64,000 nt of DNA from Burkholderia latens. GTDB taxonomy: Bacteria > Pseudomonadota > Gammaproteobacteria > Burkholderiales > Burkholderiaceae. Each line of letters opens with the position of its first letter. Position 1 is the stretch's first letter. This document shows, piece after piece, positions 43,434 to 55,672 of the stretch. Both the position numbers and the translations under genes were made by a program. The stretch is from assembly GCF_001718795.1 (NCBI RefSeq), contig NZ_CP013438.1, positions 1,550,001 to 1,614,000 of the forward strand, in the 5' to 3' direction. A model generated the notes under the pieces. The model did no database searches and was not told the DNA's origin. It saw nothing but the letters and a program-made list of their open reading frames with translations.

Positions 43434-45686
43434 ATGCGCATCATGAAGTCCCGTCCTGACGAGCTGAAGCTCGGAAAATTCACCACCCTGTGCAGCGTGC
43501 TGGCCGCGAGCCCCGCGTTCGCAGACGGCACGCCGCCGCCCGCCCCCGTCGGCACCGACGGCCATCTGGCGCCGATCGAGATCCAGGGAAAGACCGAGCA
43601 TAGCTACAAGGCCGACTTTTCCGCGTCCGCCAAATTCACTGCGCCGCTCGTCGACACCCCGAAGTCGGTCACCGTGATCCCGCAGGAACTGATCCAGAAC
43701 AGCGGCGCGGCGACGCTGACCGAAGCGCTGCGCACGGTGCCCGGCATCACGTTCGGCGCCGGCGAAGGCGGCAACCCGCTCGGCGATCGCCCGTTCATTC
43801 GCGGCTACGACACGCAGGGAAGCATATTCGTCGACGGGATGCGCGACACGGGCGCGACCACGCGCGAGATCTTCAACACCGAGCGCGTCGAGGTCACGAA
43901 GGGCTCCGACGGCGCCTATGGCGGCCGCGGCGGCGCCGGCGGCAGCATCAACCTGATCACGAAGGCGCCGCACCTCGGCACGACGGCCGCGGCAAGCGCA
44001 GGCCTCGGCACCGACCGCTATCGCCGCTTCACCGCCGACGGCAACTGGCAGTTCGCCGATCACGCGGCGTTCCGCCTGAACCTGATGAGCCACAACAACG
44101 ACGTCGCCGGCCGCGACGCGGTCAACAACGAGCGCTGGGGCGTCGCGCCGTCGATCGCGTTCGGCCTCGGCACGCCGACGCGCGTGACGGCGAGCTACTA
44201 CCACCTGTCGACCGACGACCTGCCCGACGGCGGCATCCCGTACTTCTATACGACGTCGAACAAGCCCGCGAACGTCGGCACGATCTATCCGGCGCCCGTC
44301 GATCGCCACAACTTCTACGGCCTGATCGACCGCGACTTCCGCAAGACCACGTCGGACATCAGCACGATCAAGATCGAGCACGACCTCACGCCGAATCTGA
44401 CGGTGCGCAACACGACGCGCTACACGGAATCGACGCAGGACTACATCTGGACGCAGCCGGACGACAGCCAGGGCAACGTCGTAAACGGCAAGGTCTGGCG
44501 CCGCAACAACAACCGCAACAGCTCGATCAACAGCGTCGCGAACCTGACCGAGCTGTTCGGCGAATTCCGCACCGGGCCGTTCAAGCACAGCTTCACGACC
44601 GGCATCGAACTGTCGCGCGAATGGGGCAAGCGCGATTCATACACGGTCGCAACGGATACCGGCAAGATCTGCCAGAACGGCATCGGCGCGGCGTCCGGCT
44701 ACAACTGCACGAGCCTCTGGTCGCCGAACCCGAGCGATCCGTGGGCCGGCTCGATCACCCGCAACAACGACTACGCGCATGCGCGCACCACGACCAAGTC
44801 GCTCTACGGCTTCGACACGATCGAGCTCACGCCGCGCTGGCAGGTGAACGCCGGCGTGCGCGTCGACGACTACTCGACCCGCTTCACCGATACCAGGGCG
44901 AACGGCGGCAAGACCTATACGCGCGACGACACGCTCGTGAACTGGCAGGCCGGCCTCGTGTTCAAGCCCGCGCAGAACGGCAGCATCTACGCGTCGTATG
45001 CGACGTCGTCGACGCCGGCCGGCATGCTGCTCGGCGAAGGCAGCGAAACGCAGTCGCTGACCCCGGGCCGCGGCGGCGTCGGTCCTAACGCCGACCAGAT
45101 GGCGCCCGAGAAAAACCGCAGCATCGAGCTCGGCACGAAGTGGAACGTGCTGAACGACAAGCTGTCGCTGACGGCCGCGCTGTTCCAGATCGATACGACG
45201 AATGCACGCGTGACGCTGCCGAACAACCAGTACGCAATGGTCGGCAACAAGCGCGTGCAGGGCCTCGAACTCGGCCTCGCGGGGCAAATCACGAAGCAGT
45301 GGCAAGTGTTCGGCGGCTACACGTACATGAAGAGCGAGTTGCGCGACAACGGCAAGGACGCCGCCAACGACGGCCACCGGTTCCCGAACACGCCGAAGCA
45401 CAGCCTGACGATGTGGTCGAACTACGACGTGACGCCGAAGTTCACCGTCGGCGGCGGTGCGTTCTACATGTCCGAAGTGTTCGGCGATCCCGCGAACCTG
45501 CGTGCGGTGCCATCGTACTGGCGCTTCGATGCGATGGCGCAGTACCGGATCAACAAGAAGCTCGATCTGCAGCTGAACGTGAACAACCTGTTCAACCGCA
45601 CGTATTTCGATCAGGCGTATCCGGCGCACTACGCGTCGATCGCGCCCGGGCGCTCGGCATTCGTCACGCTGAACGCGCGGTACTGA
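43434..45686 (+). CDS. TonB-dependent catecholate-type siderophore receptor
   Basis: The 750-residue outer-membrane receptor has a signal peptide ([15 protein letters not shown]), then a plug domain ([58 protein letters not shown]) and a 22-strand barrel ending in an aromatic residue (FVTLNARY). The plug and GYD/VDGMRD motifs match the Fiu/PiuA group, which imports ferric catecholates and takes up siderophore-like beta-lactams. The ATG at 43443 is an alternative start. It is followed by Sel1 and PiuC genes, an arrangement known from Pseudomonas, and preceded by a possible Fur box. Confidence 0.92.
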   Translation: MRIMKSRPDELKLGKFTTLCSVLAASPAFADGTPPPAPVGTDGHLAPIEIQGKTEHSYKADFSASAKFTAPLVDTPKSVTVIPQELIQNSGAATLTEALRTVPGITFGAGEGGNPLGDRPFIRGYDTQGSIFVDGMRDTGATTREIFNTERVEVTKGSDGAYGGRGGAGGSINLITKAPHLGTTAAASAGLGTDRYRRFTADGNWQFADHAAFRLNLMSHNNDVAGRDAVNNERWGVAPSIAFGLGTPTRVTASYYHLSTDDLPDGGIPYFYTTSNKPANVGTIYPAPVDRHNFYGLIDRDFRKTTSDISTIKIEHDLTPNLTVRNTTRYTESTQDYIWTQPDDSQGNVVNGKVWRRNNNRNSSINSVANLTELFGEFRTGPFKHSFTTGIELSREWGKRDSYTVATDTGKICQNGIGAASGYNCTSLWSPNPSDPWAGSITRNNDYAHARTTTKSLYGFDTIELTPRWQVNAGVRVDDYSTRFTDTRANGGKTYTRDDTLVNWQAGLVFKPAQNGSIYASYATSSTPAGMLLGEGSETQSLTPGRGGVGPNADQMAPEKNRSIELGTKWNVLNDKLSLTAALFQIDTTNARVTLPNNQYAMVGNKRVQGLELGLAGQITKQWQVFGGYTYMKSELRDNGKDAANDGHRFPNTPKHSLTMWSNYDVTPKFTVGGGAFYMSEVFGDPANLRAVPSYWRFDAMAQYRINKKLDLQLNVNNLFNRTYFDQAYPAHYASIAPGRSAFVTLNARY

Positions 45687-45689
45687 TCG

Positions 45690-46445
45690 ATGGAGGCCGT
45701 ATCGCTGAAGGCGCTCGCATCGGTGTCGCCGCGCGAGTTCGCCGACATCCTGGCCGGGCCGCCCCAGCGCGCCGCCGCATGGATCGCGGCGGCCGCAGAA
45801 AACGGCATCGTCGAAGCACAGGCCGTCTACGGACAATGCCTGCTCGACGGGCATGGCGTCGCGCGCGATCCGGCCGCCGCATTCGGCTGGTTCCGGCACG
45901 CGGCGCGCGCCGGTCATCCAATGGCGATGAACATGCTCGGGCGGTGCTACGAGCTCGGTTGGGGCACGGCCGCGTGCGCGCCGGTGGCCGTGTACTGGTA
46001 TCGGCTCGCCGCGCAGGCCGGGCTCGATTGGGGCATGTACAACTACGCAACGGCGCTCGCGCTCGGCAACGGTATCGACGAGAACCGCGCCGACGCGCTC
46101 GACTGGCTTCGCCGTGCGGCCGCGCTCGGCCACGCGAAGTCGATCAATCTGGTCGGCGGCTTCTACGAGGACGGCTGGGTCGTGGCGGCCGATGCCGACG
46201 CCGCGTTCGATCACTATCGCCGCGCTGCCGAGGGCGGCGACTTCCGCGGCCAGTTCAACTATGCGCGGCTGCTCGTCGAGCGCGGCCGCATCGACGAAGC
46301 GCTCGTCTGGCTCGCGCGCGTGCCGGCCACCGCGACGCCCGCGTTCGTCGCGAAAATGCACGCGTATCTCGCGTCATCGCCGCTCGACACGTTGCGCGCG
46401 GCGGCGGCGCAATTGCCGTCTCAAGAAATGGAATTCGAATCATGA
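45690..46445 (+). CDS. Sel1-repeat protein
   Basis: The 251-residue protein is built of about four or five Sel1-like (TPR-type) repeats, for example [36 protein letters not shown] and [20 protein letters not shown]. No signal peptide is visible. It starts 3 bases after the receptor stop and overlaps piuC by 4 bases (ATGA), so it belongs to the iron operon. Its role with the hydroxylase is unknown; a scaffold is likely. Confidence 0.88.
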   Translation: MEAVSLKALASVSPREFADILAGPPQRAAAWIAAAAENGIVEAQAVYGQCLLDGHGVARDPAAAFGWFRHAARAGHPMAMNMLGRCYELGWGTAACAPVAVYWYRLAAQAGLDWGMYNYATALALGNGIDENRADALDWLRRAAALGHAKSINLVGGFYEDGWVVAADADAAFDHYRRAAEGGDFRGQFNYARLLVERGRIDEALVWLARVPATATPAFVAKMHAYLASSPLDTLRAAAAQLPSQEMEFES

Positions 46446-47125
46446 TGCTTCATGTCCCCGGTGTGCTGACGAAGGCACAGGTCGCGCAATGCCGCGCGCT
46501 GCTCGACGACGCCGAGTGGATCGACGGGAACGTGACTTCCGGCGCGCAGTCCGCGCTGGCGAAGCGCAATCGCCAGTTGCCGGAAGGATCGCCGGTCGCG
46601 CGTGCCGTCGGCGACGCGATCCAGGATGCGCTTGCGCAGCATCCGCTGTTCTTTTCGGCGGCGCTGCCACTGAGGGTCTTTCCGCCGCTGTTCAATCGCT
46701 ATGCAGGCGGCGAGACGTTCGGCACGCATGTCGACAACGCGATCAGGTTGCTGCGCGGCACGGATTTTCGCGTGCGCAGCGATCTGTCGGCGACGCTGTT
46801 TCTCGCGGAACCCGATTCGTACGACGGCGGCGAGCTGTGCGTGGAGGATACGTACGGCGTGCATCGCGCGAAACTGCCGGCCGGCGACCTCGTGCTGTAT
46901 CCGGCGTCGAGCCTGCATCGGGTGACGCCCGTGACCCGCGGCGAACGCGTGGCATCGTTCTTCTGGATTCAAAGCATGGTCCGCGACGACGGCGATCGCA
47001 CGCTGCTGTTTCAGCTCGATACGCAGATTCAGGCGCTTTCTGCGGAGAAAGGCGCGAAGGATCCGATGGTCATCTCATTGACGGGGATCTATCACAACTT
47101 GTTGCGGAAGTGGGCGGATGCGTGA
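46442..47125 (+). CDS. piuC: PKHD-type hydroxylase PiuC
   Basis: The 227-residue Fe(II)/2-oxoglutarate dioxygenase (YbiX/PiuC) shows the metal triad as GTHVDNAIR (His...Asp) and [18 protein letters not shown] (distal His and the 2-oxoglutarate Arg). The N-terminus [20 protein letters not shown] and the C-terminal [15 protein letters not shown] are typical. It always sits with a Fiu/PiuA receptor and may modify a ferric-siderophore system component; the substrate is not established. Last gene of the operon. Confidence 0.93.
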   Translation: MMLHVPGVLTKAQVAQCRALLDDAEWIDGNVTSGAQSALAKRNRQLPEGSPVARAVGDAIQDALAQHPLFFSAALPLRVFPPLFNRYAGGETFGTHVDNAIRLLRGTDFRVRSDLSATLFLAEPDSYDGGELCVEDTYGVHRAKLPAGDLVLYPASSLHRVTPVTRGERVASFFWIQSMVRDDGDRTLLFQLDTQIQALSAEKGAKDPMVISLTGIYHNLLRKWADA

Positions 47126-47146
47126 CGGGCCGCAGCCCCCAAGGCC

Positions 47147-47165
47147 CGAAACGCAAACCGTTTCG
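47147..47165 (+). terminator. Weak hairpin after piuC
   Basis: CGAAAC-GCAAACC-GTTTCG lies 22 bases past the piuC stop and is followed by CGTCATTTCTTT. It is a short, AU-rich stem with an imperfect T-tract, so it is a possible rather than certain terminator. Confidence 0.35.
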
Positions 47166-47167
47166 CG

Positions 47168-47371
47168 TCATTTCTTTGGTGTCTCCGGCTTGTCCGGGTA
47201 GCAATATATCCGCTGCATTCCGCGCGCGTTGGGCAAGCGCCGCTGCACGCCGTGCCGGAGTCTGGCATATAGGCGTTTCGTCAGACCAAAGCGATCGCCA
47301 CTCGCGGGAAGGGGGCGCATATGCAACGGCGCTGCGGTGCACCTGCGCGAAATGGGCGCCGGTATTTTCAC
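47168..47371 (-). CDS. Possible small hypothetical protein
   Basis: A 67-codon minus-strand frame ends RRLPNARGMQRIYCYPDKPE then TPKK. The last 35 codons look protein-like, the first part less so. No ribosome site or family was recognised. It is the only candidate in the 393-base gap between piuC and the MobA-like gene and may be noise. Confidence 0.25.
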   Translation of the reverse strand: MKIPAPISRRCTAAPLHMRPLPASGDRFGLTKRLYARLRHGVQRRLPNARGMQRIYCYPDKPETPKK

Positions 47372-47518
47372 TGCGAGCGCCGCTCAAGTTGCCTGCTCGA
47401 CGACGCACGACGACGGTTTTCCCGATCCGGCAAGCGTGACTCGGCAACATCTGCACTTGCCGATCCGAGCCTGCTCCCGCACAATCGGGCCACCTGCGTC
47501 CCTCCTCCCCCCGCGCCG

Positions 47519-48103
47519 ATGTCCTATGCGTCACTCGCCACCGGCGTCCTGCTCGCCGGCGGTCTCGGTCAACGCTTCGACCCAAGCGGTCTGCACAGCA
47601 AGCTGCTCGCGTTGCTTCCCGACGGCACGCCGGTTGCGGTCGCGGCCGCACGCCATCTCGCCGCGGCGACAGCCGATGTGATTGCCGTCGTGCGTCCCGG
47701 CGCCGAAAAACTCGCGATGTTGCTCAACGAAGCCGGCTGCCAGGTCGTCTACGCGCCCGACGCGATGCGCGGGATGGGCGCGAGCCTGGCGGCGGGCGTG
47801 CGCGCGACGCCGGAAGCGACCGGCTGGCTGGTCGCACTCGGCGACATGCCGTGGATCGCGGCGTCCACGTACGAAGCAGTCACGCGCGCGCTGGATGCAG
47901 CAGACGCATCGATCGTCGCGCCCGTCCATCGCGGCGTGCGCGGCCATCCGGTCGGCTTTGCCGCGCACCATTACGAAGCACTCGCCGCGCTCGACGGCGA
48001 CATGGGGGCCCGCGCGCTGTTTGCGAGTGCGCCGGTGAACCTGATCGACGTCGACGATCCCGGCATCCTGCGCGACGTCGATACGCCGGCGGACCTGCGC
48101 TGA
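47519..48103 (+). CDS. MobA-like NTP transferase (MocA family)
   Basis: The 194-residue protein has the nucleotidyltransferase motif TGVLLAGGLGQRFD and a downstream HSKLLALL, followed by GDMPWIAASTYEAV and RGHPVGFAAHHYEAL. This fits MobA-like/MocA enzymes, which add a nucleotide to the molybdenum cofactor, commonly next to xanthine-dehydrogenase-type enzymes; none is encoded here. The ATG at 47519 marks the start of the conserved region; a longer frame from 47321 is not supported. Confidence 0.88.
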   Translation: MSYASLATGVLLAGGLGQRFDPSGLHSKLLALLPDGTPVAVAAARHLAAATADVIAVVRPGAEKLAMLLNEAGCQVVYAPDAMRGMGASLAAGVRATPEATGWLVALGDMPWIAASTYEAVTRALDAADASIVAPVHRGVRGHPVGFAAHHYEALAALDGDMGARALFASAPVNLIDVDDPGILRDVDTPADLR

Positions 48104-48303
48104 TATCGGCGCACGGCAGTCAAACCGCGCATTGCGCACACCGGTTTGAGCCCGGATCCCGCGCAATGCATGCCGACGCCCGAATATCGGCGGCTACGCC
48201 GGTTCCACCGCGAGAATCGCGCTGCAAACGCTCGCCCGATTGCCTATAACGGAGACGAGGCGCGCCCGCCGCGCCACCGTCGTCACGCAAGCGCGAGTTC
48301 TCC

Positions 48304-48447
48304 ATGGACCACACGACCCCGATGCCCGAACCCCCGGCCGACCCGAACCGGGATCCGGAAGACGACCCGCTGTCGCCACCCGCGCCGGGCCACCCTCACG
48401 ACAACCCGCAGCAGCCCGACGGGCCGCCGAGCAAGGATCCGGTATAG
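48304..48447 (+). CDS. Small Pro/Asp-rich protein
   Basis: A 47-residue frame gives MDHTTPMPEPPADPNRDPED and then DPLSPPAPGHPHDNPQQPDG to a TAG at 48445-48447. The composition (Pro, Asp, Gln, no hydrophobic core) points to a disordered acidic peptide. Such small proteins recur in Burkholderia without known function. No ribosome site is evident, so expression is uncertain. Confidence 0.45.
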   Translation: MDHTTPMPEPPADPNRDPEDDPLSPPAPGHPHDNPQQPDGPPSKDPV

Positions 48448-48554
48448 CCGCGCGCAAGGCGCCGCAGCGCAGCCACGCTTTCCGGACTGGCCCGGCACGA
48501 ACGGCCGATGCGTGGCCGCCGCCGGTCGCGCGTGCGTCACCGCGCGAGCGTGGG

Positions 48555-49319
48555 CTAGCGCGCCGTATACCCGCCGTCGATCGCCAGCGATACGCCGCTG
48601 ATCATCGACGCCGCGTCGCTGAGCAGGAACAGGATTGGCTCGACGACCTCGGCCGGCTCCGCGAAACGCCCGAGCGGAATCGCCGCGAGCATCGGCGCGC
48701 GCTTCTCCGGCTCGCTCCACGCGAATTGCGCCATCGGCGTCAGCGTGACGGTCGGGTTCACGCTGTTTACGCGAATCCCGTGCGCGCCGAGTTCGATGCA
48801 CAGCACCCGCGTAATCGCATCGAGCGCGGCCTTCGATGCGCAATAGCTCAGATGCGCGGGCAAGCCGACCAGCGCGGCCTGGCTCGAGACGTTGACGATG
48901 CTGCCGCGCGCGTGCGCGGCGCCGCGTGCGTCGCGCCCGATCATCTTCCGCGCGACGGCGCGTGCGACAAGCGCGGCGCCACGCGCATTGACTGCCATCA
49001 CGCGATCGAACTGCTCGGCGCTGATTTCCAGCGCCGGTTCGAGCGATGCGATACCCGCACAATTGACGAGCGCGTCGAACGCGTCGTGCGCGGCGAGCGC
49101 CGCATCGATCGCCGGTTCGTCGCCGCCGACGTCGATGCGCACGACATCGCATGCAATCTCGCGCGCAAGCCCGTCGAGCGCGGCCGCATCGCGCGCGGCC
49201 GCGACGACGTGCGCGCCCGCAGCGGCCAGCGCAACCGCGCATGCGCGCCCGATTCCGCTCGATGCGCCGGTGACGAGCACCCGTGAACCGCTGAAATCGA
49301 ATCGTGTCTTCATGATCAC
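48555..49319 (-). CDS. SDR dehydrogenase of the polyol operon
   Basis: The 254-residue SDR has VLVTGASSGIGRACAVALAA, NCAGIA, VSSQAA and YCASKAALDAI (YxxxK). Its length and pattern resemble the L-xylulose reductase/DCXR and threitol dehydrogenase groups, which interconvert polyols and ketoses. It is the last gene of the operon, and its GTG start overlaps the kinase stop (GTGA); an ATG 6 bases further in (49313, MKTRFDF) is an alternative. Confidence 0.85.
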   Translation of the reverse strand: MIMKTRFDFSGSRVLVTGASSGIGRACAVALAAAGAHVVAAARDAAALDGLAREIACDVVRIDVGGDEPAIDAALAAHDAFDALVNCAGIASLEPALEISAEQFDRVMAVNARGAALVARAVARKMIGRDARGAAHARGSIVNVSSQAALVGLPAHLSYCASKAALDAITRVLCIELGAHGIRVNSVNPTVTLTPMAQFAWSEPEKRAPMLAAIPLGRFAEPAEVVEPILFLLSDAASMISGVSLAIDGGYTAR

Positions 49320-50857
49320 GGGCGCAACGCGTGCATGACCGGCATGAGCGCCGGATACAGCGTCGTATAGAGCGAGAAACGCGCGTCGTACGCGTGCGCG
49401 CGATCGGCATCGGGCCGCGCGCGTTCGGCGAGCGTGACCCAGCCTCCCTGCGCATCGTCGTGCGACACGAGCCCCACGCCGACGCCCGCGAGCAGCGCGG
49501 CGCCCATCGCGGCTTCAACGTCCTGCTCGATCGTCCATACCGGGAAACCGGTCACGTCAGCGACGATCTGCATCCACAGCGCCGAATGTGCGGCGCCGCC
49601 GACGACGATCAGCCGGTCGTCCAGCACCGCCGCGCCGCGCCGCCCGGCCTCGATGTTGTGCCGGAGCGCGAACGCGACGCCTTCGAGCACTGCGCGATAA
49701 AGATGCGCTCTCGTATGCGCGAGACTCAACCCGACGAACGCGCCGCTCGCCTTCGCATCCCATACGGGGCTGCGTTCTCCCATCAGATACGGCAGGAACA
49801 GCACACCGTCGGCGCCGGGCGGCACGCTCTCGGCCGCTTCATCGAGCAGCACGTGCGGATCGCCGTGCGGCAGCAATCGCGCCGCGTCCGTTTCCGCATG
49901 ACAGAACTGGTCGCGAAACCATGCAACCGACGCGCCCGCGGTAATCGCGCCGCCGAACACGTACAGGTCGCGCTGCCCGTTGCACACGTGCGGCATGCTG
50001 ACGAGCCCGTGCCGCGCATGGACGTGCTGGGTCACATAGCCCCAGCACATGCTGGTGCCAATCATCGCGACGTGCTGGCCCGTGCGCGTCGCGCCGGCCG
50101 CGAAAGTTGCGACAGCCGCATCGACACCGCCGGCGACGATCGGCGTGCCGGCGGCCAGACCCAGTTGTCCAGTCCATTGCGACAGCAGCCCGCCGACGAC
50201 GCCGGTCGATTCGACGAGCCGCTCGGGCATCATCGTCGCCGGAATGCCGAGCATGTCGAGTGCGTCGTCGGACCACTCGCGGCGCGCGACGTCGTATACG
50301 CCGCCGATGTTGCCGGCCGAACTGTGATCGACGGCAACTTCACCGGTCATCAGGTAGATCACGTATGCGTTCGGCGGCAGGAAATAGCGGACGTTCGCCC
50401 ATACGTCCGGCCGCTGCTCGCGCAGCCACAGCATCTTCGTGAAGCCGTAATAGCTGTCGACGCCGTTGCCGGTGATCGCGCGCAGGCGCTCGACGTCCAC
50501 GTTCCCGTTCACCCAGTCGACTTCGTCGGTCGCGCGCCGGTCCATCCAGATCAGGCACGGATGGAGCGGCCGCATGTCGCTGTCGACGGGAATGCCGGAG
50601 CCGCCGTACAGGCTGCTCACGCACACCGCGCGAATCGCATCGGCGGGCACGCCGCGCTCGCGCGCGTCCCGCACGCAGCCGCCGATGCATTCGAGCACCG
50701 CGTCGACCCATACCTGCGGCCATTGCTCGGCCCATAGCGGGCGCGGCGTGTCGGGCCGATAGCCGGCCGCGCGGCGCGCGACGATCGTGCCCCGCCGGTC
50801 GACGAGCAGCGCCTTCGTGCTCTGCGTGCCGATGTCGACGCCTATGACGTATTCCAT
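49316..50857 (-). CDS. FGGY-family carbohydrate kinase
   Basis: The 513-residue kinase has the phosphate-1 loop VIGVDIGTQSTKALLVDRRG, a middle SLYGGSGIPVDSDMRPL (substrate side), the hinge TPIVAGGVDAAVATFAAGAT and the adenosine block DRLIVVGGAAHSALWMQIVA. It should phosphorylate a sugar or polyol after uptake; which one is unclear (xylulose-, ribulose- or erythritol-type kinases share this form). GGAGAG precedes the start. It sits between the dehydrogenase genes. Confidence 0.9.
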   Translation of the reverse strand: MEYVIGVDIGTQSTKALLVDRRGTIVARRAAGYRPDTPRPLWAEQWPQVWVDAVLECIGGCVRDARERGVPADAIRAVCVSSLYGGSGIPVDSDMRPLHPCLIWMDRRATDEVDWVNGNVDVERLRAITGNGVDSYYGFTKMLWLREQRPDVWANVRYFLPPNAYVIYLMTGEVAVDHSSAGNIGGVYDVARREWSDDALDMLGIPATMMPERLVESTGVVGGLLSQWTGQLGLAAGTPIVAGGVDAAVATFAAGATRTGQHVAMIGTSMCWGYVTQHVHARHGLVSMPHVCNGQRDLYVFGGAITAGASVAWFRDQFCHAETDAARLLPHGDPHVLLDEAAESVPPGADGVLFLPYLMGERSPVWDAKASGAFVGLSLAHTRAHLYRAVLEGVAFALRHNIEAGRRGAAVLDDRLIVVGGAAHSALWMQIVADVTGFPVWTIEQDVEAAMGAALLAGVGVGLVSHDDAQGGWVTLAERARPDADRAHAYDARFSLYTTLYPALMPVMHALRP

Positions 50858-50886
50858 GATCTCTCCATTGACGCACGCGTCGGCCG

Positions 50887-51975
50887 TCAGCGCGCCGGTT
50901 TCAGCAGAACCTTGATCGATTCGGACGATTTCGCAACGCGGATCGCTTCGTCCCAGTCCTCCAGCGCGAAACCGTGCGTGACGATGCCCTTCGACGTGAC
51001 GAGGCCGCGTGCGAGCAGATCGATCGCAATCGGATAGCAGTATGGCCCCAGGTGCGCGCCGCGCACGTCGAGCTCCTTACGGTCGCCGATGATCGACCAG
51101 TCGGCAGTCGTATCGTCGCCGAACACGCTGAATTCGACGAAGCGCCCGAGCTTGCGGATCAGCTCGAGTCCCTGGTTCACGCCGACCGGTACACCGGTCG
51201 TCTCGATGTACACGTCGCAGCCATAGCCGTCGGTCAGCGCGCGGACGATCTCGCGCGCGTCGTCGCGCTTCGGGTTGATCGTCACGTCGGCGCCGTATTG
51301 CCGAGCAAGGTCGAGCCGCTCGTCGATCAGATCGATCACGACGAGCTTCTTCGGCGTCTTCAGGTGCGCGACCTGCGTCATCATCAACCCGAGCGGCCCC
51401 GCGCCCGCGATCACGACGACATCGTCGAGCTGGACGTCGCCGCGGTTCACGGTGTGGATCGCGCACGACAGCGGCTCGATGATCGCCGCATCCTCGAGTG
51501 ATACGCCAAGCGGAATGCGGTGCACGATCGCGGTCGGCGGAATGCGCATGTATTCGGCCATCCCGCCGTCGGCGACTTCGCGCTGGAAGCCGAAGATGTT
51601 GTGCACCTCGCACATCCAGTACTGTCCCGACTTGCAGTAGCGGCACTTGCCGCACGGCACGATCTGCTCGGCGATCACGCGATCGCCCGGCGCGACGCCG
51701 AAATGGTCGGCCGCGCCGTCGCCGAGCGCTTCCACGAAGCCGAAGAATTCATGACCGGGAATCACGGGCGCCTTGACCCAGGGGTTCGGGCCGCCCCAGA
51801 ACATCTTCGCGCCCGTATAGCACTTGCAGTCGCTCGCACATATCCCGCACGCGGCAATGCGAATCACGAGTTCGTTCCGGCCCGCTTGCGGCTTCGCGAC
51901 CTGTTCGACGCGGTAATCCTCGGGGCCGTGGCAAACCACCGCGGTCATGCGCGGCTGGGCTTCGGGTGTCGTCAT
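50887..51975 (-). CDS. Zinc-dependent alcohol dehydrogenase (polyol type)
   Basis: The 362-residue medium-chain dehydrogenase has catalytic zinc ligands in CGICASDC and PGHEFFG, a structural zinc lobe CGKCRYCKSGQYWMC, and a Rossmann motif VVIAGAGPLGLM. Overall it is close to the erythritol/threitol dehydrogenase (EltD) group and to sorbitol-type enzymes, so it probably oxidises an imported polyol to a ketose. The assignment to tetritols is a hint, not proof. It lies between the transporter and the kinase genes. Confidence 0.88.
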   Translation of the reverse strand: MTTPEAQPRMTAVVCHGPEDYRVEQVAKPQAGRNELVIRIAACGICASDCKCYTGAKMFWGGPNPWVKAPVIPGHEFFGFVEALGDGAADHFGVAPGDRVIAEQIVPCGKCRYCKSGQYWMCEVHNIFGFQREVADGGMAEYMRIPPTAIVHRIPLGVSLEDAAIIEPLSCAIHTVNRGDVQLDDVVVIAGAGPLGLMMTQVAHLKTPKKLVVIDLIDERLDLARQYGADVTINPKRDDAREIVRALTDGYGCDVYIETTGVPVGVNQGLELIRKLGRFVEFSVFGDDTTADWSIIGDRKELDVRGAHLGPYCYPIAIDLLARGLVTSKGIVTHGFALEDWDEAIRVAKSSESIKVLLKPAR

Positions 51976-52021
51976 GAGTGTTCTCGTTCGTTGGTAATAT
52001 GGATGCCTGACGAACGGCGCG

Positions 52022-53015
52022 CTATCGCGACCGTTCCCTGCTGATGTAGATCGCGAGCAGGATGATGCCGCCCTTGATCACGTTCTGCACGTACGGGTTC
52101 ACGCCGACCATGTTGAGCCCGTTGTTGAGCACGCCGAGCAGCAGTGCGCCGACCAGCGTGCCGAGAATCGCGCCGCGGCCGCCCGAGATCGACGTGCCGC
52201 CCATCACGACGGCCGCGATCGCATCGAGCTCGAAGCCGACGCCCGCGTTCGGCTGCCCGCTCATGAGCCGCCCGGTCAACACGACCGCCGCGATCGCCGA
52301 CGTGAGCCCGGCGAGCGTGTACACGATCAGCTTCACGCGCGCGACGCGCACGCCGGTGAGCCGCGTCGCCTGCTCGTTGCCGCCGATCGCATACACGTAG
52401 CGGCCGAACGGCATCCGGTCGAGCAGCAGCCACGCGATCGCATAGACGACGAGCATGATCAGCACCGGCGCCTGGATGCCAAACACCTTGCCGCTGCCGA
52501 AGAATGCGACCCAGTCGGGCAGCCCGTCGATCGGATAGCCGCCGGTGTAGATCAGCGCGAGGCCGCGTGCGATGCCCATCGTCGCGAGCGTGACGATGAT
52601 CGGCGGCATCCCCGCGAACGCGACGAACACGCCGTTCGCGAACCCGAACCCGAACCCGACCGCGATGCCGATCGCGAGCGCAGCCACGGCATTGACGCCC
52701 GCGACCATCAGCCCGGCCGCGAGCGTGCCGGACAGCGCCATCACGGAGCCGACGGACAGGTCGATTCCGCCGGTCAGGATCACGCAGGTCATGCCGACCG
52801 CGATGATCGCGTTGATCGACACCTGCCGCAGCACGTTCTCGAGGTTCGCGGCGGACAGGAAGCTCGGGCTCGCGATCATCATCGCGACGCACACGACGAT
52901 CAGCCCGACGAGCGGATAGAACAGCGTCGAGCGCCGCAGTTGCGTCCACATCGCGCGCGGCGGCCGCGCATCGGCGGCGGCGGCCGCGAGCGTCGTGGAC
53001 GGCGTGGAAGAAGAA

Positions 53016-53029
<14 letters not shown>
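52022..53029 (-). CDS. Ribose-type ABC transporter permease
   Basis: The 335-residue protein has about ten hydrophobic helices and the RbsC-type motif [21 protein letters not shown]. The second conserved block [20 protein letters not shown] marks the contact with the ATPase. It forms the membrane channel of the importer. The start at 53029 follows AGGAG by 7 bases and lies within the last codons of the ATPase gene. Confidence 0.92.
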
Positions 53030-54536
<1,507 letters not shown>

Positions 54537-54598
54537 CGGCTTCTCCGCGCGACGGGCAGCGGCGCCGCCGCCGCCCGTCGCGTCGCGTTGCAGGCCGT

Positions 54599-55552
54599 TC
54601 ACCAGCTGAAGCCCTTTGCATTGCCGCGGTCGACGACCTTCACGTCGACGGGAATCGCCTTCGGCACCGTCGCACCCCACTTGCGGGCGATCGCGATGCC
54701 GAGCGCGATGCGCACCTGGTCGGCCGGAAACTGCGCAGTCGTCTCGACGAACTTCGAGTTCGGCTTCTGGATCGCGGCGATCGCCTCGGGCGCGCCGTCG
54801 ACGCTCGTCAGCTTGATGTCCTTGCCAGAGCCCTCGATCGCCGCGAGCGCGCCCATCGAGCCGCCGTCGTTCACGCTGAAGACGCCTTTCAGGTTCGGAT
54901 GCGCGGAGATCATGTTCTCCGTCACCGACAGCGCGCTCGCGCGCTCCTGCTTGCCGTTCTGCGTATCGACGAGCTTCACGTTCGGAAACTTCGCGAGCCC
55001 GGCCTTGCAGCCGCGCACGCGCTCGAGAATCGGCACGACCGGGATGCCGTCGAGGATCGCGACCTCGCCGCTGCCGCCGATCGCCTTCGCGAGGTATTCG
55101 CATGACATCACGCCCGCGTCGTAGTTCTTCGAGCCGACGAACGAATCGACCGGGCCGTTCGCGTTCGCGTCGACGGCCACGACCACCGCGCCGGCCTTCT
55201 TCGCCTGCGTGATCGCCGACTGGATGCCGGTGGAGTCGGTCGGATTCACGAGCAGGATGTCGATCTTCTTCTGCAGCATGTCCTCGACGTCGCTGACCTG
55301 CTTGCTGACGTCGTGATGCGCATCGGTGACGACAACCTGCGCGCCGATCGACGCGGCGGCTTCGTTCAGTGCCTTTTGCATCGTCACGAAATACGGGTTG
55401 TTCAGCTCCTGAAAGGTCATGCCGATCCGCAGCGGCGCGGCGTGCGCGGCCGCCGGCAGCACGGCCGCGACGGCAAGCGCGGCGACGGACGCGACGCGCA
55501 CGGCGCGACGAGGAAATGAAGCGGGCAACAAGGCGGGCGATGCATGCGTCAT
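54599..55552 (-). CDS. Periplasmic sugar-binding protein
   Basis: The 317-residue protein has a signal peptide ([20 protein letters not shown]) and the ribose-binding fold start [20 protein letters not shown], then [39 protein letters not shown] and a C-terminal half of the type I binding-protein fold. It binds the substrate in the periplasm and delivers it to the permease. First structural gene of the transporter, 63 bases upstream of the ATPase. GGAGA lies 7 bases before the start. Confidence 0.93.
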   Translation of the reverse strand: MTHASPALLPASFPRRAVRVASVAALAVAAVLPAAAHAAPLRIGMTFQELNNPYFVTMQKALNEAAASIGAQVVVTDAHHDVSKQVSDVEDMLQKKIDILLVNPTDSTGIQSAITQAKKAGAVVVAVDANANGPVDSFVGSKNYDAGVMSCEYLAKAIGGSGEVAILDGIPVVPILERVRGCKAGLAKFPNVKLVDTQNGKQERASALSVTENMISAHPNLKGVFSVNDGGSMGALAAIEGSGKDIKLTSVDGAPEAIAAIQKPNSKFVETTAQFPADQVRIALGIAIARKWGATVPKAIPVDVKVVDRGNAKGFSW

Positions 55553-55571
55553 GACGGTGTCTCCGGTTATG

Positions 55572-55627
55572 TGCGGCTTTTTCGTGAGTAAGCGAGCCCC
55601 TCGCGACGTGATGCGGCGCGATGCGGC
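55572..55627. promoter_or_regulatory. TGCGGC half-sites before the binding-protein gene
   Basis: Three copies of TGCGGC lie at 55572, 55612 and 55622 in the 120-base gap between the araC-type gene and the binding-protein gene. The last two are spaced exactly 10 bases, one helical turn, as AraC direct repeats often are. The same hexamer forms the inverted repeat upstream of the regulator gene, so these are candidate binding sites of that regulator. Confidence 0.45.
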
Positions 55628-55672
55628 TGGGTGAAACGGCGAGGCAAGCTCAGGCGGGCGACGGCCCTTCGA

